Below are positions 45,251 to 57,612 of a DNA stretch of 64,000 bases, one piece after another (position 1 is the stretch's first letter; every line of letters begins with the position of its first letter). Both the position numbers and the translations under genes were made by a program. The notes beneath the pieces are model-generated. The model was not told the origin of the DNA, searched no databases, and worked only from the letters and a program-made list of their open reading frames with translations. The DNA is from Zygaena filipendulae (Eukaryota; Arthropoda; Insecta; Lepidoptera; Zygaenidae): the NCBI GenBank assembly GCA_907165275.2, contig OU015669.1:9322501-9386500 (forward strand). The letters are read 5' to 3'.

Positions 45251-46468
45251 TATTTAGGATTAATCGGATGCAAATTAAAGTCTATGGATGAAATGATGAG
45301 CTTAATACTGGAAGAGTTATGTTATGTACAAGTCAAAAACTTCAATCGTAGGCTTACTGGTGTATATTATATTTCCGTACGTGATCATAAAATACTTCCT
45401 TTTGTGTATTTGTTTATATCCTGTTTTTGCAGACTTTGCTTATTATACATAATTAATAATATACACTTTGTTGTAGTCTTTACTCGTTAGTTACATCAAA
45501 CTCACTGAAAGATGCTAAAAATAAATAAAATCAACATCGCCCGCTCGCTCGTAACCGTTCAAATAGAAAGGTATGTTTGTTCACATGCCATTCTCATCCA
45601 TCCCGCTTTGTATTACCGGCTATATTTGAGCGAAATGCGGTTTCGAAACTGCAGTTTGCTGGTCGTCTGCTGAATCAATTAGGACCTCTCGATTACGTTT
45701 ATCGCTTAAACGTAGTTGTTTGCCTTTCTTGATGTGCCGGTTACGAAATATTATTATGTGTATTGGCTCTCCAATAGAATCTTGTCTTTGGATTTTCGAT
45801 TTCGATTTGATCGTCTTCTAAGACTACATATTTGTTGTTTACTTTTGTGATTTTTGTCTCGACACCATTCATGTTGATTATGTCCGGTCTCTATCTAAAC
45901 TACTCATCAAATTCTTTGAACAGTTTGGAATTTAAATCATTTGTTGTTTTTACTTTAGGACATTGTTTATGTGAATCCAACCATCAGCGTCGTCCGCTTT
46001 TACTTTCCGCGCCATATTCATCTGTTCGCTTTCGCTGACTGTTTTAAAATATCGTTTTCTTCAACACGTAAGTTGTATAGTAGACGTTAAGTAAAAGAGA
46101 CTTGAATTTCACTAAATCGATCATCTTCTAAACAGAAATAGACAATTTCCGAACGCAATTTATCTGTCGAGTGTTATTGGTCTCGGTGTAGCGCTATATG
46201 TGAGTTGTCTTCGTGTGCTGCGTGGAAAATCAGATACAATGGTTCGTAACTAACTCTCAGATAAACTATCTCGGTTAGCATTGAAATATGTATTTGTATG
46301 AAAGCCTTGCATATTAAAGTGTTTAAAGTGTAATACCAGAGTGAAACTAGAGCCGCCCGCTTATAAAAATCGCCTTTTCTAAGGTATTTCATTTGAAAAG
46401 AAATTGATTTCCTGCCTGTACCTCTTAATCATTGTTTCTTTGTTTCATCTCTTGGAATTTCTACAAAA

Positions 46469-46663
46469 TCCTTACTAATATTATAAATGCAAAAGTGAGT
46501 TTGTTCGTTTGTTACGATTTCACGCCTTAACGGCTCGACCGATCATCATGAAATTTTGCATGCACGCTGTCAGGGTTACAGAGAAGGGCATAGGTTACTT
46601 TTATCCCGGAATTCCCACGGGAACTCCGAAATCACCGCGGAGGAAACCGCGGGGAACAGCTAG
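46469..46663 (+). mobile_element. Helitron-like repeat, complete reference copy
   Basis: 195 bp from TCCTTACTAATATTATAAATG to GGGGAACAGCTAG, flanked by A on the left and T on the right, as expected for Helitron insertion between A and T. It begins with TC, has the palindromic CGGAATTCCCACGGGAACTCCG block, and ends in CTAG. The ORF through it is incidental. The best full-length copy in the window. Confidence 0.8.
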
Positions 46664-46847
46664 TATGAAAATATACTTTAAATACGGTGTAAAACTAAGA
46701 GCACTTAGACGATACTACTTAGTACTTAAAGTTTTGACCATAAGTTATTATCATCATCCTGTTCTCCGCTGGAATTTCGGGATGAAAGTACCCTGCGTCC
46801 TTTTCGGTACCCCTTAAGTGATAAGTAAATTCATTTTAATAAATCTA

Positions 46848-47088
46848 TAGTTTGAGTTTTTTGGCGGGAATCAAAGATAGAGAAATGGATGTGCTCAAGA
46901 AGATATAATGACATTTCGAGCTGATTTCTTCGGTTTCCTCCAAGAGCTCCGAGAAAGTTCTTGCAAGCTATGGTACCGTGGCTTGCAATTTCAAACCGTA
47001 CAACGAAGCATTTCAATAGAAAATATATTGATCTACTTAATTAATTTTACTTGTGAAACTGGCTAAATGCATTATATGCGAAAGTCCA
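46848..47088 (-). repeat. Dispersed repeat, copy 2 (first at 14110-14430)
   Basis: GTTTGAGTTTTTTGGCGGGAAT to GGCTAAATGCATTATATGCGAAAGTC, with about 75 internal bp fewer than the first copy. Confidence 0.65.
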
Positions 47089-47400
47089 TAAAAAAAGATA
47101 ATTGAAAGAAATCTATAGTTTGTTATCTAGCAGGTGAGCAGGTCATTAATTACTTGCTATTTACCAGTTATACAATTGCCGGCCGCGTTGTCAATTATGA
47201 GGTCACGCGCGCGCGGGCGATGAAACCAAGTACTAGATCTACTTGCATGCTCATGAGGACTCAGCTAGCTGGTGCGTGAATTGAGAACGAACCATTTAAA
47301 TTTTATACTAAAAGAAATACCTACTTCCTCTCGTTCTCGAATGTAATAATTGTTAGATAATAATCAGCAGTTGTAACGTTACTCATATTGGTTTATGATA

Positions 47401-47505
47401 CTAGCTGTTCCTTGCGTTAATTACGGAGTTGCCGCGGGAATTCCGAGATAAACGTACCCTATATCCTTCTGTGTACAACGTGTATGCAAAATTTCATGAT
47501 GATCA
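47401..47505 (-). mobile_element. Helitron-like repeat, 3' half
   Basis: CTAGCTGTTCCTTGCGTTAA, GTTGCCGCGGGAATTCCGAG and AACGTGTATGCAAAATTTCA. Truncated. Confidence 0.6.
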
Positions 47506-48857
47506 ATAAATAATATTTTAAAAAAATCCCTATCAGATTACTTCAGTGCGTGATTTGGTGCTTTGCACGATTATTGCTAGGTCCTTGAATATTCTTCATA
47601 GATTAATGAAAAATACAATTTGTCTTTATTTGCCTTCGTTACAATTTTATTTTTCTATAATGCGCAAATTTATATCAATATTATATCCTTTATTACATAG
47701 TAATTATTATCTTCGCTATCTCTCACTTGTTTGACTATCAGATTGTGATTACAAATATAGCCAGCATAATATTTTACATCGAATTTAATAACTGACGGAA
47801 ATACTGTCTCTGTGCTTACTGCTGAGGCGAGGCGCATCAAAAAAAGCGTCCATTTTAAAATTAACTAACGCCACACGTAAAGGAGTTGTGGAGTCGTGAC
47901 CAAAATAACGGGTGTCGTTTCCTCCAGGACTATAAACTATTCACGTTATGACTGCTCGATTGAACACACACTGTTGCATCGGTCACGCTTCAGATTGAAA
48001 CACCAAAATTTCACTGTTCATAAACGTCTTCGTGCAGAAAGAAGTGTTTGTGTCCACTTTGCTTGCAGTATTTCATATTTCAAAAGTTCTCTTTTATTTG
48101 GGAACTGCTCGTTTTGGACAAAATGTGCTACTTTTGTAATTATTCTTTTGTATAGTTTGTTTTCAGTTAATGTACTCAATATAAACGTGTTTATGTTGAT
48201 ACTGTTACAATTATGGATGTGATAAGTGCTCTAGGACTCAATTTACGTATTAAGGTAATGATATTGAACTCCAGTTTTTCAATATAAGACATGGTCAACT
48301 TTTAACATGGCATCAAATTATCCTTTTGCATACAATAATAATTCATCCTCCACATTTTGTTAGTGATTGTGTTTGTTAACATGGCTCCTAAATTATTACT
48401 TTTCAATCTCTCTTTTTTATATGTAACTTTTGTGTTTCTTGTAATATATACTATTTCACTTGTTTGTTCTTTATTTCTTCTCTTATGTTTTTTCATACAA
48501 AATTTCTCCATTCACTAAACTGTTGTATGTGCTTGTGCTCGTATTTTCTATAGTCTCGTCGTCGTTGCTATTGGAAAGCCACCGTGAATCGGCAATCTTG
48601 CACAATGGAGTTTATTTAATATCTTCGTAACTACATATATACTGTGGCGGTGGCAGGCGGTGTGGCCTAGGAATGCGACATTTATATTTTATACACAGAG
48701 TAGAATACATTTTATATCAACGTAGTTATACTGCGTTATGTTCCCGGCTTTGTTGCACGTGTAATTTTTTTTCAATATTATTTTGTTGTGATTTCAAATC
48801 ATCATCATCACTAAAGTAGGTATCACTCTATATTAAAGCAAACCATTATATTAACAA

Positions 48858-49040
48858 CTAGCTGTCACGCGCGATAATTTCGGAGTTCCCGCGGCAATTC
48901 CGGATTACAATATAGCCTATGTTACTCAGGGATAATGTAGCTTTCTAATGGTAAAAGATTTTTATGAAATCGGCCCAGTAGTTTTTGAGTTAAATCGTGA
49001 CAAACAAACAAAAAAATCCAATCTTTCCTCTTAGTATAGA
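48858..49040 (-). mobile_element. Helitron-like repeat
   Basis: CTAGCTGTCACGCGCGATAA, TTCCCGCGGCAATTCCGG and AGTAGTTTTTGAGTTAAATC. Lacks the CCGCGGTTTCACC hairpin arm. Confidence 0.6.
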
Positions 49041-49322
49041 ATAGCTGCTAGCTTTAATTTCGGAGTTCCCGTGGGAATTCAGGGACAAACGTGTGGAATG
49101 CTAAATTTAATGCACTTTTTCTTACACTTCCAACATTTATCGTTGGTTGAAATATTTTAACCAATTTACACAAAACCTTGAAAAATTATATACTAAAACC
49201 TTCCTCGTTAATCACTCTATATCTATTGGTGAAAACCGCATAAAAATCCGTTCACTAGTTTTGAGTTTATGGCGAACATACAGACAGACGCGGCGAAGGA
49301 CTTTGTTTGATAATATGTAGTG
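49041..49322 (-). mobile_element. Helitron-like repeat, subfamily C
   Basis: GCTGCTAGCTTTAATTTCGG, CTTCCTCGTTAATCACTCTA, GCGGCGAAGGACTTTGTTTG and TAATATGTAGTGAG. Adjacent to the previous copy. Confidence 0.55.
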
Positions 49323-49649
49323 AGTTATTATAACGAAGTAAAGACCAGCCTATTATTCGCTTATAAAACGGCCTAAAACAACGGTGTTATTTTGTGATTT
49401 GTGAACAAAATAAATTATGTGATTTGTATTTTACAAATTGTTTTGTTTTTTTTTTAACGAAATATACTAACCAGTACACGTAAGTTGCTCCTCCGAATTT
49501 CTCCTTTTATTCGTTTAGTATCCTATGTTTCTTCGAGGCTTTCTATATTTTTTATTTCATTTACTACTTCATTCACACTCTTCATGGCATTATGGTCTTC
49601 CTGTTTGTGATGTTATGTAAGTTATCCTTCAGTTAAATGATACCTCTTA

Positions 49650-49886
49650 CGGCCGCACTCAGAGTAGACTTTAATGATTACTTAGTTAAGTATACATTTT
49701 TTAAACAAAACTGCCGCAATCAGAGACGTTCAGTAAATTAATGTTAATTGGCATTTAATGAGATGTAACTTAATTAGTTAAATGCCAATTAACATTAATT
49801 TGTTAAACTTGTCCGATTGCGGCAGTTTTGTTTTAAATATCTATACTTAACTAAGTAATCATTAAAGTCGACTCTGAGTGCGGCGG
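49650..49886 (-). mobile_element. 237-bp foldback MITE, copy 2 (inverted core)
   Basis: Same outer and inner arms as 25231-25467, but the unique core reads ATGAGATGTAACTTAATTAGT, the reverse complement of copies 1 and 4, so this insertion is in the opposite orientation. No clear target duplication. Confidence 0.8.
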
Positions 49887-49929
49887 CGCGGCGGTTATTC
49901 TTTTGTTTCATTGTTTCAATATTCTCATA

Positions 49930-50043
49930 TATAAAAATGAATTGCTGTTCGTTTGTCTCGCTAAAACTCGAGGATGGCTGGACCGATTTGACTAATTTTG
50001 ATCTTAAAATATTTGTGGAAGTTCAGGGAAGGTCAGACAGCTA
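49930..50043 (+). mobile_element. Helitron-like repeat, decayed
   Basis: TATAAAAATGAATTGCTGTTCG, GATGGCTGGACCGATTTGAC and GTCAGACAGCTAG, where only the extreme ends are recognisable. Confidence 0.4.
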
Positions 50044-50231
50044 GTTGTCAATAATTTTATATTCAATTAAAAGTTATCTTAGGTACTCGACAGCTGGCAC
50101 TGTTGACTCGGAATTCTTACGTAATACATACATACATTTGCATACGTAGGTGCACGTTCTTTCGATCAATTCGCTAAAGCACTTTGTATTAATTATGAAG
50201 TTAATTTTCGAAATACAATATGAAAACAAAA

Positions 50232-50302
50232 TAACAAAATGACGAATATACCTAACAGAACAGAATTTAGATAAAATTCTGCTGTATATTCGTCATTTTG
50301 TG
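50232..50302. repeat. 71-bp hairpin with 17-bp perfect arms
   Basis: ACAAAATGACGAATATA (50232-50248) and TATATTCGTCATTTTGT (50286-50302), with a second inner AGAATTTAGATAAAATTCT pair. Lies just before a foldback MITE. Confidence 0.75.
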
Positions 50303-50335
50303 TCAGCGTTATTTTTAAAACAAATGAAACATCTG

Positions 50336-50453
50336 CGGCCGCACTCAGAGCCGTTAATTAATTAATTAAATGCCAATCAACATTAATTTAATGAACGTCT
50401 CTGAGTGCGGCAGTTTGGTTTTTAAGTAATTTTAAAACGACTGAGTGCGGCCG
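50336..50453. mobile_element. Foldback MITE, short variant (copy 3)
   Basis: CGGCCGCACTCAGAGCCGTT and CGACTGAGTGCGGCCG ends with the family's AAATGCCAATCAACATTAAT and ACGTCTCTGAGTGCGGCAG inside. About 118 bp: one arm has lost its GATTACTTAGTTAAG section. Confidence 0.7.
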
Positions 50454-51959
50454 TTAGGTAAGTAGCTGTTTTAGGACTTCCTAAGCAAATCCCGAAATTC
50501 CTTTTTTGTTGTTCTGAATGTTCATTTGTGTTCAATGTCTCCTTTTGCTTAAATATTTATATGTTTATTTCTTTCAAATTCATGCAGGCAAAATGCGAGA
50601 GCAGCTAATTGATGTTAAGTTATTAATAATATAATATAATAGATAGGAAATAAAGTACTTTCATCCTGAGATATAAGGAGTTCTGCGGGAATTTCGAACC
50701 TTGGCTGAAATCGAGCTATACAATACCTAGATACTGTCGTTTCTTAGCGCGTGGGCAGTTGACGCCTCGATTTTCTAAAGGCCTTGCGCTTTACAATGAT
50801 GTTAGTAAACTGCGCAAGCAGGACTAAGCGAAAAAGAGAAAAACGTATGTACCTCTACATACAAACGTTACTTCTCTCTTTTCCCTGTTATTCCAAGTTC
50901 AAACTTTTTAGTTTGTTCATTTGTTTCTAGAAACTCGAGTTAAAAACCAAGGGTTGAGACTTGAAAATATATAAGTACCTACTAGCCTACTTCCGTGAAA
51001 CTATGACAAACTATGATAACACCTTCAAATCTCATCGTCCATTAACAAAACAATCATAGCTTCTTTTTCAGTTCTTACGGTACTTCTAAATAAACGGTAA
51101 AGTGTTGTCAGTGAAAGATTTGGCCAGAATTGTCAGGTGACTGCAACTGCTGTTATTGCCGAAAAGTTTTTTTTTTTCTCTTTCCGACGTCCAAAGTGGA
51201 TTCGTTACAGCATTACGAACTCACGGCTGCATTTCACCGCATACAGTTAAAGCGGTCGAGCCTCGCACTTTACTGTTACCCATCATGTAGCCACACTATG
51301 AGTTGTTCGAGTCGCTTAGTATGATAATTTGTTATACTAGTAACGCCGACACCATCATAGATTGCTATGAAGAACTTAGATCTAATAGAAAATACAACAA
51401 ATATACAAACTTGCGCTTTCATCTATATAATTACATTTTACTTCAGATTGCTTGAAATACAGGGTGTAAGGTTAAACGAAAGACGTCCTGAAGGTGTATG
51501 TATGATGTATTCATTATTCGATTTTTAAAGAAAAATAAATCACAAATACATCATGAAGTGACAAGTTGCCTCCGCGCTGACGGATCATATACCCAAAGGT
51601 CATTCAACGCTCTCCTTTTTTTTGTATTGCAGCTGACGCGTCGTCATTCATCAACTTCGTTCAATCTTGTAAATCCACGTTATCATTTAAGGCTTTATCT
51701 GTGACTTATCAGTGTTTTCTTTTTTAAATATTTTTATTAGTTATATGAAAGCATGAATCATCAAGGGTTTCTATACAACAATCTTTTAAACTTTACATCC
51801 TATTATAACATGTGGTAAAATTTACTGGGCGTAAAGTATACGTTACTATTTTTTACTTATCCTGTTTGTTATAAAAGTTCAGTAGTTTTTCAGGATATGA
51901 GGAAAATTCATTCATTAAAAAATCATTACAATTACATTCACAAGGTACACAACACACGT

Positions 51960-52120
51960 AGCTCACTTATACATGCGCACATATAGCACGCGTCACGCAC
52001 ACAGCGAGCGATGGATCAGCTGTTCAGCTCGATCGAGGTCATTGACCTTAAGACACCGGCGTGCGGCGATGTGTGTAAACTGTAAAGCGATTGAGCGGCG
52101 AGCGCTTTCACAGGTTTTTT
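51960..52120. other. GC/CpG-richer islet in ens intron 2
   Basis: AGCACGCGTCACGCACACAG, GACACCGGCGTGCGGCGATG and GAGCGGCGAGCGCTTTCACAG stand out in composition. No convincing ORF. It could be an internal promoter or enhancer; unproven. Confidence 0.25.
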
Positions 52121-52789
52121 TTTGATTGGTTTATTTAATTTGTAAAAAAAAATTATGGACATGTTTAAACCGTATATACTTTCAACCCTGTAAATATTTC
52201 CAGCAAATATTACCACATCTTATATACTATTTATTGTGATGGCGACCACAGATAATATAATACTGCAGCGACTCATGGTGTTGACTCTGTTATTGTTATT
52301 AAAGTGGGCGACAAGATTACTATCATTGTTTCAATTACAAACATTCACTAACTATGAAAGCATTTAAAATTAACCATTTTATTTATTCAACTAGATCTCG
52401 TTAACTGATCTTTGTACAATGGTATTAAGATTATATTTTACTTTGGCGATGTTTTAAACGAGATCGGTCGCGGTCGTTTTCCTTGCAGTGATCTTTGTGA
52501 TATAATTTAACAAGGCGTCGTACGAAAATAGTTTTATGCGATTAAAAGAATAGTCCGACAAAGTTCGTAGACCTGTCGATATGCTGGAGTCGAGGCATGC
52601 GTGCGTTTTGATCTATGAGTTAAATACGGAAAGACTGACATAAAATTCCTAAAACTAAATTTAAAACGTATACAACAAGTAATTTCGATATGTATATCTA
52701 ATATAAGAACATCAAATTTAATTTGTAGGAGTTAAAGTTTCTTGCCATGTTTGGATATTTAGTTTTAGATGTTTTGTAAGTATAGTTCA

Positions 52790-52930
52790 ATTTTAGCATA
52801 AACAGCTGAACGGATTTTGACGAAATTCATAATATGTAGCACACAAACAGAATATTTTCAGGATTAAAATTTCAGGTACTCTTTATCCGAGAATTCCCGA
52901 AGGAATACCTAAATGCACGCGCATACATAT
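52790..52930 (+). mobile_element. Helitron-like fragment
   Basis: AACAGCTGAACGGATTTTGACG, TTATCCGAGAATTCCCGAAGG and a missing 3' hairpin. Decayed. Confidence 0.35.
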
Positions 52931-53246
52931 TAGGGAAACAGAACCTTTTTTTTTATTAATTCGGCCAAATATTTAAACGAAATTGCTTCAGAGATCTTAT
53001 AGATGAATAAATAAATTAAAAACCATTATTGCAAAGAAACATAACAAATAAAAATCATGCAAAAAAACAAAAATGTTTTTTTTTTGTAATTTCTGTGTCC
53101 GTTTGTCTGTGGTTAGTGGTTACGCCTTTGTCAACCACACGAAGCGCAGACGTTTGAGAGAAAGCGGGTGGCCCGACATTGACACAAATCGCAAATTAGC
53201 TCAATGCAAGGTCGCGACGGGAGAGTGAATGGTCTTGAAGTGAAAA

Positions 53247-53400
53247 CTAGCTGTTTCCCACGGTTTTACCCGCGGGAATTCCAGAATAAAAAGTACCCTA
53301 TGTTCTTTCTTTCATGTTGATCGGTTGAGCCGTTAAAGCGTGAAAGCGTACCAAACAAAGAAACTCACTTCCGCATTTATAATTAATATTAGTAAGGATT
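53247..53400 (-). mobile_element. Helitron-like repeat
   Basis: CTAGCTGTTTCCCACGGTTTTACC, GTTGATCGGTTGAGCCGTTA and CATTTATAATTAATATTAGTAAGGAT. A short internal deletion. Confidence 0.7.
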
Positions 53401-53896
53401 AGTTTTTAATTAAAATTCATTACTTTGTAAACTGTGTTGTGTAAGTTATGTTTTGATTACAAATCAGCTTAATCATTAATGTCAGATGACATCTTAAAAT
53501 CCTAATCTCTCTTTTGTTCTGACTTCATTCTGACAGTCTTCCTTTCCGAACAAGTGAAAGTTGAGTTACTGTTTATGATGACACTTGGCTGTATTTTTTG
53601 CCTGCCATTTTTTATATTGTGTCGATGACAATTTCTGCTCCGGTTTCTAGGTCACTGTACATGAGGCACTTGACAAATTAGAAATTTTTATACAAAAACG
53701 TTGAATTGACCGTAATTTAACAGCTAGTTTGCAAACCAAATGATGTTTCTATTTATTTATTTTTATTTTTTCTCTTTTTCTTTTTTGACGATGCAGCACT
53801 GAGCAGTTGTTCGCACGCTCCCCGCAAAAACACATTATTCGGTACAAAGGTTGACATTTCGGAGCACACAGAAACTGCTGTTTACACTTCAGCGAA

Positions 53897-53959
53897 ATGA
53901 CAGATACTGAAAAAGAAAGCCTAATGATGACACTTCAAAACGACGGTGTTGTCAGATGA
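53897..53959 (+). CDS. Small ORF in ens intron 2 (20 codons), unknown
   Basis: ATG 53897 (AGCGAAATGA) reads MTDTEKESLMMTLQNDGVVR and stops at TGA. It resembles the start of a cytoplasmic protein, and the upstream 100 bp (AGCAGTTGTTCGCACGCTCC) is richer in GC. A weak GTGTTG donor would leave phase 1, which does not fit exon 3 directly. Probably chance, possibly another alternative first exon with an unseen partner. Confidence 0.15.
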   Translation: MTDTEKESLMMTLQNDGVVR

Positions 53960-54385
53960 AATAATGAAGTAATAAACTAAGTAATGGGGAGATTTGTTAA
54001 CAAAACCGCACATTCTTGTTTATACTCCAACACCCATTGGTGCTAGTTTCCAATAACTCTTGAGCTTTCTTGATTTTGCTACCCCTTGATAGTAGATATA
54101 AGGTGGTCCTTTTTTAAAAATTTACTGTTATCAAAAATTTACGCTTTTCACGTCATTTCCTTTACCAAATTACTACTATTTACCACTTATTACAAATGAT
54201 GAGTGATTCACTGCATGTTTACATTTTTTGTTTGTTCTGTGTTAAGACATAAACAAAAGACAAAAACAATACGTTTTTAACCGACTTCAAAAAAGGAGGT
54301 TCTCCGTTTTCATTGTTTTCAGTCAATGATAATATTATAAGTAGCATATGCGGACGTCATCACTTCACCACAGAGCCGCAGTTCA

Positions 54386-54632
54386 GGGCCCATATTCACT
54401 ATGACCATAACGCGTCGCGTTAAGATAAGGCGCCACTTAAATTGCTTTTCCCTCGTGTTCAAAGAAGTTTTACTTTAAAAAAAAAAAATACGTTTCTTTT
54501 GTCATAAAGAATATAAATTTCTTATATTTTTGCATCTGGAGCGTTTGGGATTGTGTTTTTGGGACGCGCGTTAGGGGCAAGGAAATGGTCGGAATGGAAA
54601 AGGAAATCGTTGGTCATAGTGAATAAGGGCCC
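54386..54632. mobile_element. GGGCCC-ended MITE, 247 bp
   Basis: Inverted ends GGGCCCATATTCACTATGACC and GGTCATAGTGAATAAGGGCCC. Inside are GACGCGCGTTAGGGGCAAGG and GGAGCGTTTGGGATTGTG. Partial relatives are at 11255-11313, 25690-25770 and 38925-39000. No clear target duplication. Confidence 0.65.
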
Positions 54633-54737
54633 AGTACTTATAGTGTTTCCCTTGTCGCGAACGTTGCGTTAGCATGCACTTCGATTAGATGCGTTTTATT
54701 CTTTCATTTCATCCGTGTCTCAACCATACTCGTATTA

Positions 54738-54945
54738 CTAGCTGTCCCCCGCGGGTTCACCCGCGGCAATTTCGGAGTGCCCGCGGAAATTTCAAAATAA
54801 AATATAGATATAAACCTTCCTCATTAATCACTCTATCTATGGGTAAAAACCGCATGAAAATCCATTCCGTGGTTTTAAAGTTCTAAGCATACCTAGGGAC
54901 AGACAGACAGCGGGAAGCGACTTTGTTCTATACTATGTAGTGATA
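54738..54945 (-). mobile_element. Helitron-like repeat, subfamily C, complete
   Basis: CTAGCTGTCCCCCGCGGGTTC, AACCTTCCTCATTAATCACTC, GACAGCGGGAAGCGACTTTG and TATACTATGTAGTGATA. The small ORF across it is incidental. Confidence 0.7.
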
Positions 54946-56194
54946 CACGCTATCTTAATCTCCAAAGACGTCGATATCGATAAACATGAGCGAAATAACT
55001 TTTTCCACATCAGATTATATTATTTATTGTAGATTTACATTTTGGATCCTAGTGACGGCAGTCGCTCGGTCGTTTTACTTATGATTTATAGCTTGTGGTG
55101 CCTTCTATTCTATTCTCTCCATATATCGCCTCTAGAATTCACGTTCATTCAACTTCTGTTGTAGCATCGCGAATAAAAAAATATACTCGGCACGATGTGA
55201 CATCGTCGACTTTAAAACACTCATTTGGCTCGACTTAATCTGATAACGTTTAAAGGAATTATCATAATATAATATTATTATCATTATATTTATTTTAATT
55301 AATCATGCATACTGCATAGTCACTAGTTTCCGTGAAATTTGTCGGTATGTTTTTGATTATCGTGCGAAAGTGTTGTGTTGAAACATTTACGAACTAAAAT
55401 TTTGCTGCTTAATATTATGCCGAAAAATGTACGGTTTTGCGGTTCTACGGTATATATTATTTTTCTTTTGATTTTTAAAAAGCAAACAACAATAAGTGCT
55501 TTTTCATTTAATTTCTCAATACTCAACCCTGTTTGGTAATGCAAAGAACTCTCAGAGAAACCTCCTTCGGGTTTGATTCCAGTCTTCTCGGTTCGTATAC
55601 ATGGATCTTTTATGATCTATACAGGAATCTAAATCGATTATCTAAAGCTTTTCAATGAAGAAAACGAAGCGCTCATTTGTATTGAGCCCTCGAGGTGAAT
55701 CGTCGTAGGAGAGTTCTTAATCTTCCGCCAGTAGATGAAGAGCTCTCTTAATTGAATATCCATTTGAACTATCCAAATCGTATACGTGCCATGCTTATAA
55801 AGTCTTATCTATCAGGTGTGATTTCTTGTTGTTTTTCATTACTGTACAATCTTTAGCTGTGACGTTACATATCATATGAAATACGAGCAGTTTGTACATA
55901 AAATATCGACATCAAATTGTTGAAGCGATGCCGTCGAGTCTGCGACATGTTATACATCTGTCCATATTAGATTGTCGTCAAGTATGTATGTCAGTCATCA
56001 GCGCATTATAAACCTTTAATTTGCACGGTATTGGATCACAGACCTGTCAGTTCGTTAGTCGAAGGTTACTGGGATATTCCATGCGCTGTGTTTTTCGTGT
56101 TTAAAACTATATAATTAATATTATGTATACACAATATATAGTACATACTATCTATTATAATATATTACATGTACAAAAGCGAAAAGATACCAAT

Positions 56195-56358
56195 TTACTG
56201 ACTAAACACGATCGAAATTTCGAAAACTACTTGAACTGTCAAGCTGAAATTTGGCACGGAGATAATATTGTTGTTTGCAAGTAGGAGACCACAGTTAAGA
56301 ACGGGTATTCCTCCGGGAGCTCTCAAATTAACGCCGGTGGGACCGTAGAGAACAGCTG
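56195..56358 (+). mobile_element. Helitron-like repeat, subfamily D
   Basis: CGATCGAAATTTCGAAAACTAC, TGTCAAGCTGAAATTTGGCAC and GAGAACAGCTGTG. Pairs with the copy at 61008-61164 through CTCGAAAACTACTCGACC. Confidence 0.5.
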
Positions 56359-57200
56359 TGTTATCTGATAATATATTTTCTCATTTGTGAACTCCCTACA
56401 GCAGAATTTTCCTATTCAAAGGACTCGGAAGCATATTTCCGTTCTATAATGCTCTAGTAGTTATAAATTCACTGTGCGTTGTTTTACTACGCGTCAAGGT
56501 GTCAGTTCACTACACGGAGTGCCGCCATGACACCTGGTTTGGCTCCGACAAAATGTCTCACCCAGGCACGTACTTAAGACTTTGTTGTCATTTTTCTTGG
56601 AAAAGTAATCACTTCATTTTACTCGTATATAACTGACAGCTAAGTTCCGTCACTTCTAAAAAGTTTTTTGTTTTTTTATAGTATGTACCTACCTGCGCTG
56701 TAAATTATAGAGATTAACAATAACTGTTGACTGCAAAATTACATCCATAGGTTTTTGTGAAACTTCCCATAAACAGTCCGGTGACACTCCATATGTACTT
56801 TCCCACAAGTAAAGACGGCTGGCTTGTACGTACACGTGTTGTGCGTGTGTGCGTATCGTAGGATTGATAGCGAGGTGACAGTTGACAGACAGCTGACGGT
56901 GACAATGGTCACATGTAGATTCTACTTAATGTGTCAAACTTTCCTCGGTCGTACCTTAGGTAGCATTCGTTGAGGCCGGAGTGTTACTTCTTTATATTAT
57001 TATCTCTATTCTTTGCCATGAGGTCCACAACTTGTCATTGGCGGGATTTTCATGATAGTCAGAGTCAGAATAGAAAGAATTGTAGTTCCGTCATTTATTT
57101 TTGTGTTGTTAAAAACTGTTCAAATTGGATTTTATTATAATACAATACCTGCATGTGAATACTCTTATGTTATGGACAATAACGCGCGTGGGCCTTCTCT

Positions 57201-57227
57201 TGCTGCCTCCCCGAAGGGGAGGCAGCA
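57201..57227. repeat. Perfect 12-bp GC-rich hairpin
   Basis: TGCTGCCTCCCC, loop GAA, GGGGAGGCAGCA. It looks like a bacterial terminator, but there is no T-run and the setting is a eukaryotic intron. Confidence 0.85.
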
Positions 57228-57320
57228 GAGGTAACTGCAAAGGACAATAAAGTTACGGAGTGACGGTTATATATGTGTGCACAGCACCGATGTACCATGG
57301 GTTATGACCTATGGGGCCAA

Positions 57321-57490
57321 TCCTTACTGATATTATAAAATATGTGAGTTTGTTTGTTTATATGCTTTCACGGCTTGACTATTCAACCGATTATTTTGAA
57401 ATTTTGCACACACATTATCAGGGGTACATAAAACAGAATATAGGAATACAGGAACTCCGAAATAACACGGGTGAAACACCACATGAACTA
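57321..57490 (+). mobile_element. Helitron-like repeat, 3'-decayed
   Basis: TCCTTACTGATATTATAAAA, GCTTTCACGGCTTGACTATTC, TTGAAATTTTGCACACACAT and CACGGGTGAAACACC. Confidence 0.6.
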
Positions 57491-57496
57491 AAAGAA

Positions 57497-57612
57497 CAGA
57501 GTGTTTTTATCCGCAATTCCTGCGGGACATCCGGGAGAAGAAGCAACAAAATTATCGGTTGACTAGTTAAATCATGAAAGCAAACAAACACACGTTCGCC
57601 TTTATAATACTA
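57497..57612 (-). mobile_element. Helitron-like repeat, partial
   Basis: TTTTTATCCGCAATTCCTGCG, GAAAGCAAACAAACACACGTTCG and CCTTTATAATACTACGTAGTC. It ends 55 bp before exon 3. Confidence 0.5.

Noticed and set aside
57201..57227. Bacterial rho-independent terminator or bacterial DNA insert
   Set aside because: No U-tract, no bacterial genes nearby, and the hairpin lies within a eukaryotic intron.
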